NCBI RefSeq assembly: GCF_008831285.2
Contig: NC_045140.1
Location: 26,182,131 to 26,246,130 of the forward strand
From: Nymphaea colorata
Lineage: Eukaryota; Streptophyta; Magnoliopsida; Nymphaeales; Nymphaeaceae
DNA length: 64,000 nt
Reading direction: 5' to 3'
In this document: piece after piece, positions 12,231-24,432 of the stretch
Layout: each line of letters starts with the position of its first letter
How positions within the stretch are numbered: the first letter of the stretch is position 1
The notes under the pieces: generated by a model
Told to the model about the DNA's origin: nothing
Database searches by the model: none
What the model saw: only the letters and a program-made list of their open reading frames with translations
Translations under genes and position numbers: made by a program

Positions 12231-14974
12231 GGAGACTGACATTGTGGAGCTTCTCTTTTCAAGTAGGAAGTCATTGAGGATTAAGTGGGAAGATGAATGG
12301 TGGCTGCTGTCGATAAAGATAGAAAAGATGGAATGATTTTGCTCTTTTCTTTTCCTAGTCTCATTGCATTTGGTACAAAGTGTAGCACTTCGCTCTATTC
12401 TGCTGGTGTCCAGAACGTGAAAACGTTTTTTTTTTTCCTGTGGAAAAGATTAAAAAAAAGAAAAAGAAAAAAGTGCCTAACTTGTCTACTGTTCAGATAA
12501 AGCTGAGCAACAGTTGAACCGTCGTATTTGAGCGTGCCGTTTCATCTGTTGCCAGTCTAAATTGTGCCCTTTCTTGTGAAATAAATTTCATTCAATTCAA
12601 ACTTTCTCTCTTTAATCCTTAAAAACAGTCTCACATTCTCCAATATATGTCCTGGTACATGCTTCGAGTTTTCTAGAAACTATTGTTGCAAAGGTGATCG
12701 GATTATCCATATACTAATTCTGTATGCCGATCGAGTCACACAGTTTTCCATTTCAAAAGCGATGTATTTTCAACAACACGCACAATTTTTGGTGGTACAA
12801 CAAAAACGCACTTATTAAGTTTTAGTTTTTATGTTTAACAGACCACTGTTTAGTGGGCAACTTAAAACCGATAAATGAAAGAAATGTAAACTTAAGCTTT
12901 TTTTTGTCATACCGCCAGACGTTGATCTTCTTTTCCATAAAGTTTTCATTTGAAAATCTGTTAAATGAAGACAAGTGAAAATAACTCCTTCCTCCTTTTT
13001 TGGGAGTTATATAGACATGAATGAAAGCTTGCAGCATCAAAATTCCTATCATCAGTATGGGGTGACTCTTTGTCAATATCCAGAAAATTTTCAGCTCTTT
13101 TGTCAGGAAAATCCATAACTATAAAGCCTGCATTTGGAATTACTGTCAAATGCTTACCTTAAAATTAAGACTGTTTAAGAAAACAATTTTGGAGTTTAAT
13201 CATGAAAAGGCAATTCCCAAAGGGCAACCAATTAATGACTTCGAAATACAATCCATGCAGTGCAAAGCACTTGGAATAGGAGAAACGGCCGGCCACTTTT
13301 TATATGAACAGTTGATTAGTTAGGCAGCTCCTTCATGAATTCATATTAAATCACATATAACACTTTTTTAAACAGCTAATGTGTTAGGTACCCTTTACAA
13401 AGTAATACTAATAAACAATCGATAGAAAGAACGTCCCCAGATGGGTCACATGTCTGTAAGTTTAGCAATGATCTCCTAGCAAAATAAACTAAGATTCCAA
13501 CTTGAATCCTGGGTCTAGACATTCCATGTTTCATGCTTAAGAACTGCCAGAAGAGATTCTTGAGATGGCAATGTGACAGTTTCCTAAGAAGAAATGAAGG
13601 TTCATATCATGAGGTATGTAATGAAAGACCTGCAGAACTTCTACACATTCAGACATGCAAATAGTTCCGAGTTCAAAACTTTGGCGGAGATTATGATGTT
13701 TCTTTTCGTGGAACTTTGCATAGTTGGAAGTTGGAAGGGCCTTTACGTCAGAGTTTTAACCTTCAATTCAGAGGTTTACACTATCACCAATGGCAAAATA
13801 GCTGGTTAACCAATGTTGGTATGTCTTTTCTTGCCACTTCTATGAAGAAAACAAACAAAAACCTCACCATTTCTTCTGCAAATGTAGATTTCGACAAAAT
13901 TTTCCTGAAAATAGATTGAATGTACATAGCGATACTGTTGAAATAATTGAAAACTACCTCTCCAGGTAGGAATACCTGAAATTAATGCAGATTTCAGCAA
14001 CATTATTTTGGGACTGATTGACCCGTCGGAAAAATTCTGCGACGGGAAAATATATATTGTCGTTCCTGCGGCAGTTCCTAGTCAAGGCACTTATGTTCTA
14101 TGTCACCACAGTTGCTCACTGTGGAATGGCCTTCAATTCAGCTTTTGGTTGATGGCAACAGCGCGGAGATTATCAAAGCACGTTGTTCCTTATGGATCCA
14201 TGAGTTGACTCTTTTTGTTGAACTTCAGAAGCTGTAACCACAGTGTCAATGATCCAATTATGCGTTCCCTTCTCCTTTCACTCCAATAGCAATTCTTCTC
14301 CCTCTTGCTTCCAAATAATCATTGTTGATGGCACAATATTAACCAAAATTTAACGGCGAAGCAAACCAAAAAATGTAACTCGATTCTTGAGACACCACAG
14401 ATCCAGTGCAACTACAAATGGGCAGGCCCTCACTTGTAACCTAAACTAAGTCGGATCCAATTTAAAAGACTGGAATTTTCAGATTTCAAATAGTAGACTC
14501 ACTAGTTCTAGAAAACATTGGCTGTTTGCCAGAGCAAACTGATTCTAATGTCATTTTATTCAGACAAAGAATCTGCCACCACAGAGTGGCTGCAAGGACC
14601 TTGCTCGGTATCTTCTGGGTGCATCAGGGTGGGAGACCTATTAATAAACGAGTCGAGTTCGAGCCAAAAAGTAAACTCATATATCAAATTTGAGTCGGGC
14701 GAGCTAGCTCTGGTCTCTTGAGCTCTGTTAGGCTCATTTCAAGCACACATCTGGAAGGTATTTAACAATATTTTACATAGAGAGATGCTGGTGCATTAGG
14801 AGCTCCCGGGTCCTTGTCTCGAACTTCTTTGGCATCAATTCACCTTTGAGATAGAAAAAGAGACATCTTTGTACTCGATTCCGCTAACCTGGACCTCACC
14901 GAGGCTCGGCTGAGCCAAGCTCATGGTAATATTGAAGTTGAGATTGACTGTAGTTTGAGGATCAAACTCATGAG

Positions 14975-15290
14975 CTAGTGAACACCCCTAAATATCAAGT
15001 GATAGGGCCACTTTAGACTTGGCCTAGCTGATCTTGTTAAACTTGACTTGTGAACAACTCTGAGTATCAAGGAGCAAAAGGCGTTAAATATCAAGGAGTA
15101 GAAAAGTTTCATTGACCTAGCTAAGTTCATCTTGTCTCCAACTCGGGCCCTGAAAAATCCTAAATAGCAATTAGAAGCAGAAAAATTTCATTCACCTACA
15201 GCTCCGGTGGGCTCGAACTCGGCTTGTGAACATTCATACTTCCTAGATATTAAAGCAGCAAAGTTTCATCTTAACCTAGCTAGGAAGGTG
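14975..15290. repeat. Degenerate tandem repeat, period about 79 bp
   Basis: The core AAAGTTTCATTGACCTAGCT at 15103 recurs as a diverged copy at 15182 and again at 15260, at spacings of 79 and 78 bp. Between cores the motifs CTTGTGAAC, TATCAAGGAG and AACTCGG recur. A weaker earlier unit (GGCCTAGCTGATCTTG, then CTTGTGAAC) begins near 14975-15050. This fits a decayed minisatellite with three to four units. Related GAGTCGAGTTCGAGC-type words lie just upstream at 14650-14730. Confidence 0.7.
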
Positions 15291-15959
15291 GCAGTAACTT
15301 CGTTCATTAAATCAGCCTAAGGTTTTCTCGCATATTGGTCAAATACCCAACATTTGGCATGAATTAGGATGTTCGTATTCGAAGTTCGAGGCATCGAAGC
15401 TGGCACAACAGAAGAAAAAAAGGGATTTTCTTTACGCTTTAATTTGAAAGATGAGTTGCATTTTTATATATAATGAGATTAGGAATAGGTGGGACTTGGA
15501 TCTAATGGTGAATTTGTTTCACTTCTGTTCTTGGAGTTACTTAGATTGTATCGAGTTGGCCAAGGCTTTGTCTTTCTTCTCCTTCAAATTCTAAGCCTTC
15601 GGCGCCAAGTACTTTAGTTTATCTGAAATTAATCCTAATAAAAAAGTTACGTTAAAATTACTTTTACATTTCCTTTACACAAATAAGTTCGACCGATCGA
15701 ATCTAATAAATCGTTATTATACTTCATTTTTCATAAAATGCAGCATTTTTCTGAATAATTCTATTATATTCATTGAATTTCTTAGAAATGTTCAAGTTTT
15801 CAATATATCTTTTGAATCGAAATGCAAGCTGGATGTACTTTAATTCAGTCTTATCTAAATCAACCAAAAAGCAGAGTAGCCATTTTTAAAAAGTATTATG
15901 AACTAATTCATTTCTTTTTAAATTAACAAAAACTAAAACGAGTCTACCATTGTTCCATT

Positions 15960-16230
15960 ACAGATGTCAATGGATAGGATTTGAATTGAACATATTCTTA
16001 ATCATATCCATTTTTTGAGATGTTCATATATATTGAAATTCAGATTTAAACAGAAACCAAAAATGTGAATGAGATATTTGGATTCACATCCGAATTTGAA
16101 TCTGAATTTTCCGAATCCTCTTTAACTTTACAAAATGTAAAGGTAATGAATATATGATATTTATTTAAAACTAAATCTAATTGGAATCTAATCGAATACT
16201 TGTATATGTCTGATTCGATTGCCAGTTCTT
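15960..16230. repeat. Dispersed GAATTTGAATCTGAATT-type repeat remnant
   Basis: It begins GATGTCAATGGATAGGATTTG and is dense in GGATT/GAATC words. A sister copy starting CTAGGGATGTCAGCAGATC lies at about 25210-25770. Two separated regions sharing a start phrase and an unusual word composition suggest a dispersed repeat family. I could not define its ends. Confidence 0.5.
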
Positions 16231-16451
16231 AAATGTAAATGTAAATTGGATCCATTTGGTTATTAAATCTTTTTTGACATCTGATTTTCTTTTTTTGCGA
16301 TGAGTTGATCGAATATCCAATTGAGAAATGATGTATTGACATCGGTTTACTGGCCTTCCCCTGTACAAGTGGCAGCTCTTCGCCATCTTACTTGATTTTC
16401 AACTGCGATAGAAAGTTAGAATGCTGTTCCCGCAAAATAAAACAACGGTCC

Positions 16452-16481
16452 GCTAAAACCTAGCACGCTAAAACCTAGCAC
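16452..16481. promoter_or_regulatory. Perfect 15-bp tandem repeat with AAAACCTA motif
   Basis: GCTAAAACCTAGCAC occurs twice head to tail. The core resembles but does not equal the telo-box (AAACCCTA), a promoter element often found in plant translation-related genes. It lies about 620 bp before the zinc-knuckle ATG and about 90 bp before the CT-rich tract, a plausible promoter position. Function is inferred. Confidence 0.45.
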
Positions 16482-16572
16482 GGGTGAGGGGGCCAATCCA
16501 TGCGCTTTCCTCTTATCGGCGTCCGCTTCGTTCCCAGCAGCGTCAGTACAGCCGTTAACGGAGACATCCACC

Positions 16573-16614
16573 AGGTTCTCTCTCTCTCTCTCTCAGGCTC
16601 TTTCTCTCTCTCTC
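16573..16614 (+). repeat. CT-rich tract, likely in the zinc-knuckle gene leader
   Basis: Runs of TC dinucleotides (GTTCTCTCTCTCTC and a second block) lie upstream of the zinc-knuckle start. CT-rich stretches are common around plant transcription starts and 5' leaders. CCACCAG/GTTCTC just before it could be a leader-intron donor, but no acceptor is clear. Confidence 0.5.
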
Positions 16615-17095
16615 ATGTAATTTTTGTTCCCTATGTAAATTTTCTCAAGATTGTCGTCTTCGATTCATACTGGGTGGCGATGATACTCCAAGATCTGCGA
16701 TTCCCTTAATTCCGTGTGTTGGGTTTTGTGGATCATTGGTTAGTGTTTGGATTATTAATGAATGGACTATTTATGTTTTCATATTGCCAAGTTCCTTGAA
16801 AGTTGGGGGTGGGGTGGAGAGGTTGATGGCTTTTGGTGTTTTTTCTAATGAAGATGTGATTTGAGGCGGGGGGATTGGGAGGGTGTGTGCGGAGAGACGG
16901 AGTGGAGATGGATAGGATGCGTATCTACGTGTGTATGGACTTATGGAGGGGTTGCATGGTTATGAATGTGCAGAGGAGGTGGAGAAGGAAGAACTGGTGG
17001 TGGTGGTGGTCTGTCGGTGGAGTTGTTGTTGTTGGTGGTGGTTTTTTCTTGGTGGTGTAGCTGTTTGATATTGATATTTTGCTTGAGTTGGAAGA

Positions 17096-20000
17096 ATGGG
17101 TTCGAGGAGCAGAAGCCCGCCAAGAGTTCACCGTAGCCGTGGAGGTGATCGTTACTCGTATCGTGATGCTCCTTACAGACGGGATTTTCGTGGGAGTTCC
17201 AGGTTTTATATGCTTGTCTATCATTTGTTGCTTTATGTGCTTGGCCCTGGTTGAGGTCTGCAATTGGCATCTGATTTAATATTTGCTACCCCACTTGGAT
17301 GGGGATATACCTTCTCTCTCTGATGCATAGTGAACATGATGTAGGTTGTAAACGGTTTGAAACCTTCTTATTGCATGTTCATGTTCGATTGTTTGCATAA
17401 CTTGAGAAAACGAAGTTTTAGGATAGCACCTGGGAATGTTGAGAACGAGCCTGCAAAAACTTCATCCTTTCTTTTTCTGTGGCTGTCTTTTCTATTTCGG
17501 GCTTTTGTGTAATCATTGATTAGATGTAGCGAGAAAAAAGCATTGGGACATGTTTGATTTGAGAAACATATATTTGTGCCCCTGAAGACTCTTATTCTTC
17601 ATTCTGTCAGCTACTGAGTCGTACTGTTAAATTTGCAGCTTTATGTTATTAATGTTTGGTATAAAATATTTGTTTAAGTGGCTAGTAAAGCTCTGTGATG
17701 ATGAGTACTGTCTGAACTTTTTAGGTTCAAGAAAGTATCTACATTCTAGATACAATGAGTAGGATAAAAGGGATATCGATAATGTTCAAATCCTACAAGT
17801 GGTCTATCATCGGCAGACCCTGTTGAACATGTTTAATTTGGATCACGGTCACTACAGTCTGTAGGTTATTCTTGTATACTGTCCTTAGGTCATTCTTGTA
17901 ATGAAACACATTTTATTAGGGAGAACATAGACAATGATTTTTACCTTGGTAGATCACTGTTTACCTGGACCAGATGTATCAACAGTTAGGAGAAAAAATT
18001 GGTGGATGTAATTCCATTGTAACTTAGCTTTGTGGCTTTTATTGAGTGGAGATTTGGTCTCTCGCCTTCTGTACATGCGAATGTGCCATCATAAATACAT
18101 TGAGAAAGTTGACAAGACCAAATATGTGGTACATATTGCTTGGGTGTGCAACAGGCAGTGACCTCATCCTAGTTCTTTGCTGTTAGATAAAACTTATTTT
18201 GATGGATATGTCTAGTGAACCGGTACAGACTGTTGATGGTAACTTGGGCCTGTTTGAGCTTCATCTTTTTTTATTAAGCCAATAAATATTTTCTTTTATA
18301 AATGCATTTAACTTTGACTTAGGCTTTTCTCTTCATCCAAAAGAGTTATTAATAAAGAAGTTGATGAGTAACAAAGGACACTAAGTTAAAACTACTAGGA
18401 ATCAGAACTCACAGGTGCATAAAGTGTACACTTGCAGTTTTATCCCACTTGATTTTGTAAACTAAGTATATACAGCCAAATTTTTATGTATGATGACGCT
18501 GCAGGCAATTAAGAAACATAGGTTGGAAAATAACAAACTTCATGACAAAAGCTGTCAAGCATTGTGGACGTCCACCTTTGATCGTTAACCAATGAATGGT
18601 GTTGGTGAATGCTTGTGAAGTGTTTCTCTTATTAGTAGGGATCAAGTCTTCATTTCAATCTGAGCAAAGGGCTGATTTAAAGCATCTTTAGACTAATTTC
18701 AAATTTTTAAAGAGGGACAAAAACCTGCTTGCTGAAAGGCCAATATGATTGGTATCATCAAATTTGAGATTCACCATTTCATAGCTCTTGCTTATATTCA
18801 AAGTACATTGTTAAAGGATAAGGAAATCAAGAAGAAATTTATGGAGCTTGTGGGAAAAGGTGATAAAAAATAGCTGCTTTGATTGTGGGTACTCAGTGAT
18901 TCTAGTCCAAACTTCCAATTAATATGCTGGTGCATTGACAATTGTGACTTCAACTAGATTTCAACCTAGATTGATTCTGCTTTCTTAATATTGATATTTC
19001 TGGGACAATTATTGAATTGCTGATTGACGTTTTAGTACCATATAAGCATTTTGAAGATGAAACCTAGAAGACGACCTGTAAGACAAAGTAAAGCTTGCAT
19101 GGTGGTTGGTGATATCAATAGACCCTTGTGGTGCCCTCGTTATTATGTGTGTTTCATGAAGAAGGATGCAAAATATCTGTGAAAATGTTGTAAAAAGCGT
19201 ATCTTAAGCCGTATCGGTCAGGCCAATAGCTATGTTGTATCGTAAAGTATCTTATGTGTATCGAAAATTTAAATTTTTAATTCAAACGATAAAAAAAAGA
19301 GAAAAATATAGAAAAATCAGATAAATCAAGAAAAATAAAAATTATGTTTTTTTTAATGAAAAAACATGTTATACATAATGGCATGCTTATTATAGGTATG
19401 AAGTTACTTCACAAACATTAATAAGTGGTCATAATATCATATAGCAACAGAACATGAACTAAGACATCAAGAAACATAATTTATAAGATGATCTATGTAA
19501 TAACTCATAAGTAAGTCATAAGATCCATAACACATCAAAAACCAAGTTTTACCTACACTGTACATCACATCACAAGACAATGCAAATAACAAATGAAAAC
19601 AGCTTCATTCATAATCTTTATTATAAATTTATATCATTCTCATTTTCATCTTTCATAGAAGATATAAACACTCTTTATCTGAACAAGAATCAATCATCCA
19701 TGCATAAATCTGCCCTCAAATTGACGATTTCATGGTGAAACTGATTATTCCTTTTGAAAATTGTCACAATCTCCCCCTTCTTCAACTAATAGATATGTTC
19801 AGAAATGAAGAGGGAGGCAAGTTTTAAAAATTAGTTTGAAAAAGGATGGTTTTAACCCCATGTTTTTCAAAATAAAACATGTATCATGTGATACAGGGTG
19901 TATCGCATGATACATGCGATACACATACGATACACCACCTATTTGCGATACAGGTGGTGTATCGTATCGTAAATTTAAAACGAGATGGTATATATTGTAC

Positions 20001-22722
20001 AAAACAACCTGTATCGTACGATACGTACAACACTGTCTGTGATTGTATATCTGGAGTATACTTTTATATTTGACAGATACTAAGAAAAGAATATCAACCG
20101 TAAAAATAAAATCTTGCGAGATGGGCTTCGAAAGTGTCTCTTTGTGCCTTTCTTTGATTGAAAACTGCCTTGCTAAATGGCCAAGAGATAAGGCTGTGAT
20201 ATAGGTGCCAAATTGTATGAGAACATCAGTGTTATTAGAATTTATTCTGTATTTCCCAAATTACAGTGCCATCACTTTCTGTAATCAACTATAAGGAAAC
20301 TTTCTGTGGTCTAAGAAGCACAAGCACAACATTTCAGCCAACAGTTAAAAAAAGAAAAAAGAAAAGAGAAACTGCCCCATTGTAGTTATGATCGGGTAAT
20401 CTACCGAAAACATTTATGTTAAAGTTGTTGGAATTGGTTTTGCCATGTAGGTTACAAAACCAATAGGATATTATTTAGTGTTGAAGAGCAAAGATCTCAT
20501 GGGGTTTGTAGACACCTCTCTTTGATTTTGGGACACCATTTTGCAAGAAAAAAGGTGAACAAAGGTGCAAATGTTTACTACATAAAGCAGTTGTGCCTTA
20601 TGTGTAGCAATTTAGTTCAGTCATCAAGTAGGGTTGACCAAGATGGTTGCCGTGGTGGATATGTTGTGTTGCTACTTCATTGGTGGTTATAGAAACTCTG
20701 CCATTGTTAGCTACAATGAGTAGATACAGATTTTAAATCGGAAGTCTGATTAAGGGGCTTCCTGTTGATGGATGGCATATTGGATGAATTCCATGATTTA
20801 TAATTGCATTTGCTGGATTTAATTATTATCAGTTGTAAGTTGTAACCCTACAATACAAACATTTGAACTCTCTACTTTTGTGAAGATTTACCTTTTTCCA
20901 ATTTTTTCTGTAACCTGTATCTGTCCTTGAGTTTCTTTTAGTTAAAACTTATCACAGCATTTGCATTTTAGCTGGCCTTCTTTCCTTGTGACTCTCTTGT
21001 TTGGTTTCTTCATGGGTCATGTCATGGAAAAATGGGTTGTTTGGTCTAGTTCCAGGTCTTAGTGGTATATTTATAGCATGAAGTGTTGAACTAAAATAGT
21101 CACCTTGTTGTGGTTCTGAACAATGAAATGCTTGCTCACTAATTTTATTTGTTCGCATTGGGAAGATTCATGTCCATCAACCCTGTTCTACTGGGAAAAC
21201 TAGTGGAATTCGAAACCAATGATGGCGTAGCATGTGTGTATTTGTTCTTGTCTAGGATTTCTCTCTCAAATATGCACAATATTCTCGAACCACATGGTAT
21301 TTGGCTTTTATATGTTAACATGATTGTCCTTTCTGTTTGATTGGCTTAAGAGCACGTGCAACAGGAACAGTAGAGTAGTTTATGGTGTGGTGCAATAATT
21401 CATTGCATCATCTACTGAATGTTCAGTCTGCATTGTTGCAGAGCGAACTATATACACATAGATGGCATTGGTTGTTACTTGTTAGGAACGTGGCTCTCTC
21501 ACACTCTCTTAACGCATCAAGAGAAGAAGGAAACAGAAGAAGAGAAAGAGGAAGACACAAATATTCAGAGACAATGTTCTCCTATGTCCATGGCCACCAC
21601 ACAGCAGTTTTGTCTTATTATTACAGAAGAATACAGAATACAAGCTAAAACAGCGCCCTCATAAACATGAGTTTAGGGCCATACCTGCAGAGAAAAAAAT
21701 GACATAAAGGCCCTCACCGAAAAATCGTAGAAATTAGGGAAATCTATCATGTATTGATCAAGCATTGATGTCATATGCTTTACACGAACCAGATATATTG
21801 TTGCTAGTGTTTGCAATTCAGAGATGTTGGATGTCCTCAGCACTTTTTTACTGTTAATTTTTAGATTAACATCCATCTTCTCTTACATTTATATAAGTCT
21901 TAGTTCAGTTGTGAAGGCATTGGTCCATTGCTCCATTCATCTGAGTATCTTATGGAGCTGTAATCAACTTGTCTTCAATTCTTGCAGGCCAAGCAATTTA
22001 TGTAATAACTGTAAGCGTCCTGGACATTATGCTAGAGACTGCCCAAATGTGTCCATCTGCAACAACTGTGGCCTTCCTGGGTAATGCTGCTAAAGGACCA
22101 GTTTCCCTTTTTTGCCAACCTCTGTACCATTTGATCTACGTGTTCCCTAATTTAGTTTTATTTTGCCTTGTGCAGGCACATTGCTTCTGAATGCAGCACC
22201 AAGTCTTTGTGTTGGAATTGCAGGGAACCAGGTCATATTGCTAGTGAGTGCCCTAATCAAGCCGTCTGTCATACTTGTGGTAAAGTGGGTCATCTTGCTA
22301 GAGAATGTTCAGCTCCACCACTTCCACCTGGTGATCTGAGGCTCTGTAACAACTGTTACAAGCAAGGTCATGTAGCTGCTGATTGTACAAATGAGAAGGC
22401 ATGCAATAACTGCCGGAAGACAGGTCATCTTGCACGTGATTGTGCAAATGAGCCTGTTTGTAACTTGTGCAACATTTCAGGACATGTTGCTAGGGACTGC
22501 CCTAAGGCTGATACCATCGGAGAGCGGGCTGGTGGCTTTGGTGGCATGGGGCGAGGCAGTACCTTCCGTGATGTAGTCTGCAGAAACTGTAATCAAGTAG
22601 GCCATATGAGCAGGGAATGCATAGCACCCATGATGATATGTCATAATTGTGGTGGCCGTGGCCATGCAGCATACGAATGTCCTTCAGGTAGGTTTAGTGA
22701 TCGAGGACTACGGAGGTACTGA
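17096..22722 (+). CDS. CCHC-type zinc-knuckle nucleic-acid-binding protein (plant GIS2/CNBP-like)
   Basis: Three exons: 17096-17202, 21988-22080 and 22176-22722 (747 nt, 248 aa). Intron 1 is 4785 bp and intron 2 is 95 bp, both GT-AG. The N-terminus is Arg/Ser-rich (SRSRSPPRVHRSR, then RYSYRDAPYRRD), followed by nine intact knuckles of the form C-x2-C-x4-H-x4-C. Examples are LCNNCKRPGHYARDC (first), LCWNCREPGHIASEC (third) and ICHNCGGRGHAAYEC (ninth). Intron 2 falls inside the second knuckle. The spacer PPLPPGDLRLCNNCYKQGH and the end ECPSGRFSDR match the plant family usually annotated 'zinc finger protein GIS2' or CNBP-like. Such proteins bind single-stranded RNA or DNA and are linked to translation or RNA processing; the RS-like start fits RNA work. 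The start was chosen because MGSRSRSPPR matches the family. Joining exon 1 to exon 2 across 4.8 kb rests on frame and family order and needs transcript support. Confidence 0.94.
19199..20030. mobile_element. GTATCG/CGATAC-rich repeat element inside the zinc-knuckle intron
   Basis: Left cluster: GTATCG at 19211, 19237 and 19258, with GTATCT at 19199 and 19247. Right cluster: GTATCG or CGATAC at 19900, 19917, 19928, 19946, 19959, 19964, 20011 and 20019. Between them is about 600 bp of AT-rich DNA without a gene. The motif clusters mark the two ends of the block, which suggests a non-autonomous insertion with subterminal repeats. The exact ends, target-site duplication and family are not resolved. 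It lies within intron 1 of the zinc-knuckle gene. Confidence 0.5.
19925..19967. repeat. Perfect 16-bp inverted repeat with 11-nt loop
   Basis: ATACGATACACCACCT (19925-19940) is the exact reverse complement of AGGTGGTGTATCGTAT (19952-19967). The loop ATTTGCGATAC itself contains another CGATAC. It lies in the right-hand cluster of the intronic element and would form a strong hairpin in RNA or single-stranded DNA. Confidence 0.9.
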
Positions 22723-24432
22723 TCAATGAAAGGCCATAAAGGATTGGGAAGGTACCATTCTGAAATATGTTATGGGTGGTTAGATATTATGTTCCATTGC
22801 TGTTTGTGGTTAAAGGTGCATTTTGTTCTCATGCAGATTCAGGGCAAAGCAGGCATTTTGAGAGTTAACCTATTCAGATTTTAGTCCCTCTGGCTTTTGA
22901 TTCGTGCATCTAAATGCTCTGAAGACTATTCTACGAGAATATCCTTTTAGTTTCAGGTTGAATGTTGTTTTACTGCATAAACTGTATTTCCGCAGAGATG
23001 AAATATCTTGGTACTTGCATAATAGGGAAATTTCCTCCTGTAACTGGAAAATGTTTCAGTGAGTTGATGTCAGGATTTCTGTTCTTGTTTGCTTGGACAA
23101 GTTGCATGAGATCTTTTGCCGGATGCTGCTTCGTTGTATGGTAAATTTTACCTGGTGATTGAAAAGTAAAACCTTGCAGGTATCACACATGCGTTTGAGT
23201 CCAGAAGGGCTATCCCTTAGATCAGCCCCAAACGAAAGAGAAGAAGCTCGATCTCCTGATTGTTGTTCCGTCGTTCCGGTGCCATGTGCTGGGGATGTGT
23301 CAGAACCGTAAACAAGGAAGAAAAAAGGCAAACAGTTGCACACTCCAGCAGATTCGTCGAATAAATTTCCCTTTGCACTAAGCCCGCTAACTTATGTCAA
23401 TAATAAATGAAAATAACGCATTCGTAAATCCTTTAAAACTTCTTCCGAGAAAATCTAGCGATAGCCTCAAATGTCACCAAATGTATTTGTTGCAAGAGTA
23501 TTTTGATGCTGTGTGGTATTTTCTTTTTTCTTTTTAGATACCTTTTCTAATGTATTTTCGGTGGGGTTTTCTGCTTTTTTTTATTTAAAAAGATAAAAAA
23601 TGTCTTTTTAATATATGTTTGTTAATAAATTAGTTAAGTTGTGTCTGATAGCATGGGATTGGAGGCTGCATTAAAATGTGTGCTTTGAGAAATCTTCGTT
23701 TTCAACAAATTGGTGGTCCTAATAACATAGATCTTAACTCTATGCTACTTGTAAAAACTATGGAAGGAGTCCGACCTTGAGGTGAAACAAACGCAACCTT
23801 AGAGAAATCTTAATTTCACAATTTTATCTATCATTTTTATATTTTGAAAAGTGTTTTAAAAAAAATCATTATGCCAAAAAAATCGGAAAAAAGCTTTACT
23901 GATGGAAGCCTGAAAGTTCTGATTATTTTTAATGACTAAAGCCTGTAAAGATCTTTCTGAAATCAGATGCGAAAATTCTTTGACAAAATCCAAGCAAACG
24001 AAATCTCTGATCATGCTGGCTGTAACTGGTTAAGATTCTCCACGATTGTGCTTTTGCATGATTCTCACATTTTTGCACAAAATAAGAAAAAGGGTGCATT
24101 ATGAAAGGAAGTAGTGGCTTTTCTAGTGTTTCCTAAGAACGGCTGCTAGGCGGTTAGGCCCCTAAACCTAAGCTCTTCTAGTGTTTAGTCTGGTTTATAT
24201 GAAAGTAAGGTTTCTTTTTTGTGAAATTTCCCACAAGAACCTGCTGGTGGGATTACCACTATTAACTTTTTTCTACTTCGTAGCTTTTTCTACGGGCCAA
24301 GAGAAGGCTGAGCTAAGTAAAAAGTTTCACAGAACTTCGATCCATCCATGTTTTTAACCAAGAATTACAGACTAATTGATCCTAAAAGAAACACAGGCAA
24401 AGAGAAAAAAGGGAGGAGCTGCAACATTTTCA

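Larger units (their letters stand above)
12231..17095. other. Intergenic region between divergent LRR-kinase and zinc-knuckle genes
   Basis: The flanking genes are head to head, so both promoters lie here. There is no recognisable protein gene. It contains degenerate repeats (14975-15290 and 15960-16230), a duplicated AAAACCTA motif (16452-16481), and a CT-rich tract followed by GT/GG-rich DNA (16573-17060) that is probably the 5' leader of the zinc-knuckle gene, possibly with a leader intron. The poly-A/T tract at 12427-12470 is simple sequence. Confidence 0.6.

Noticed and set aside
21382-21664. Open frames in the zinc-knuckle intron (about 80-88 codons)
   Set aside because: They overlap each other in different frames, lack family similarity, and lie in what the flanking exon phases show to be intron.
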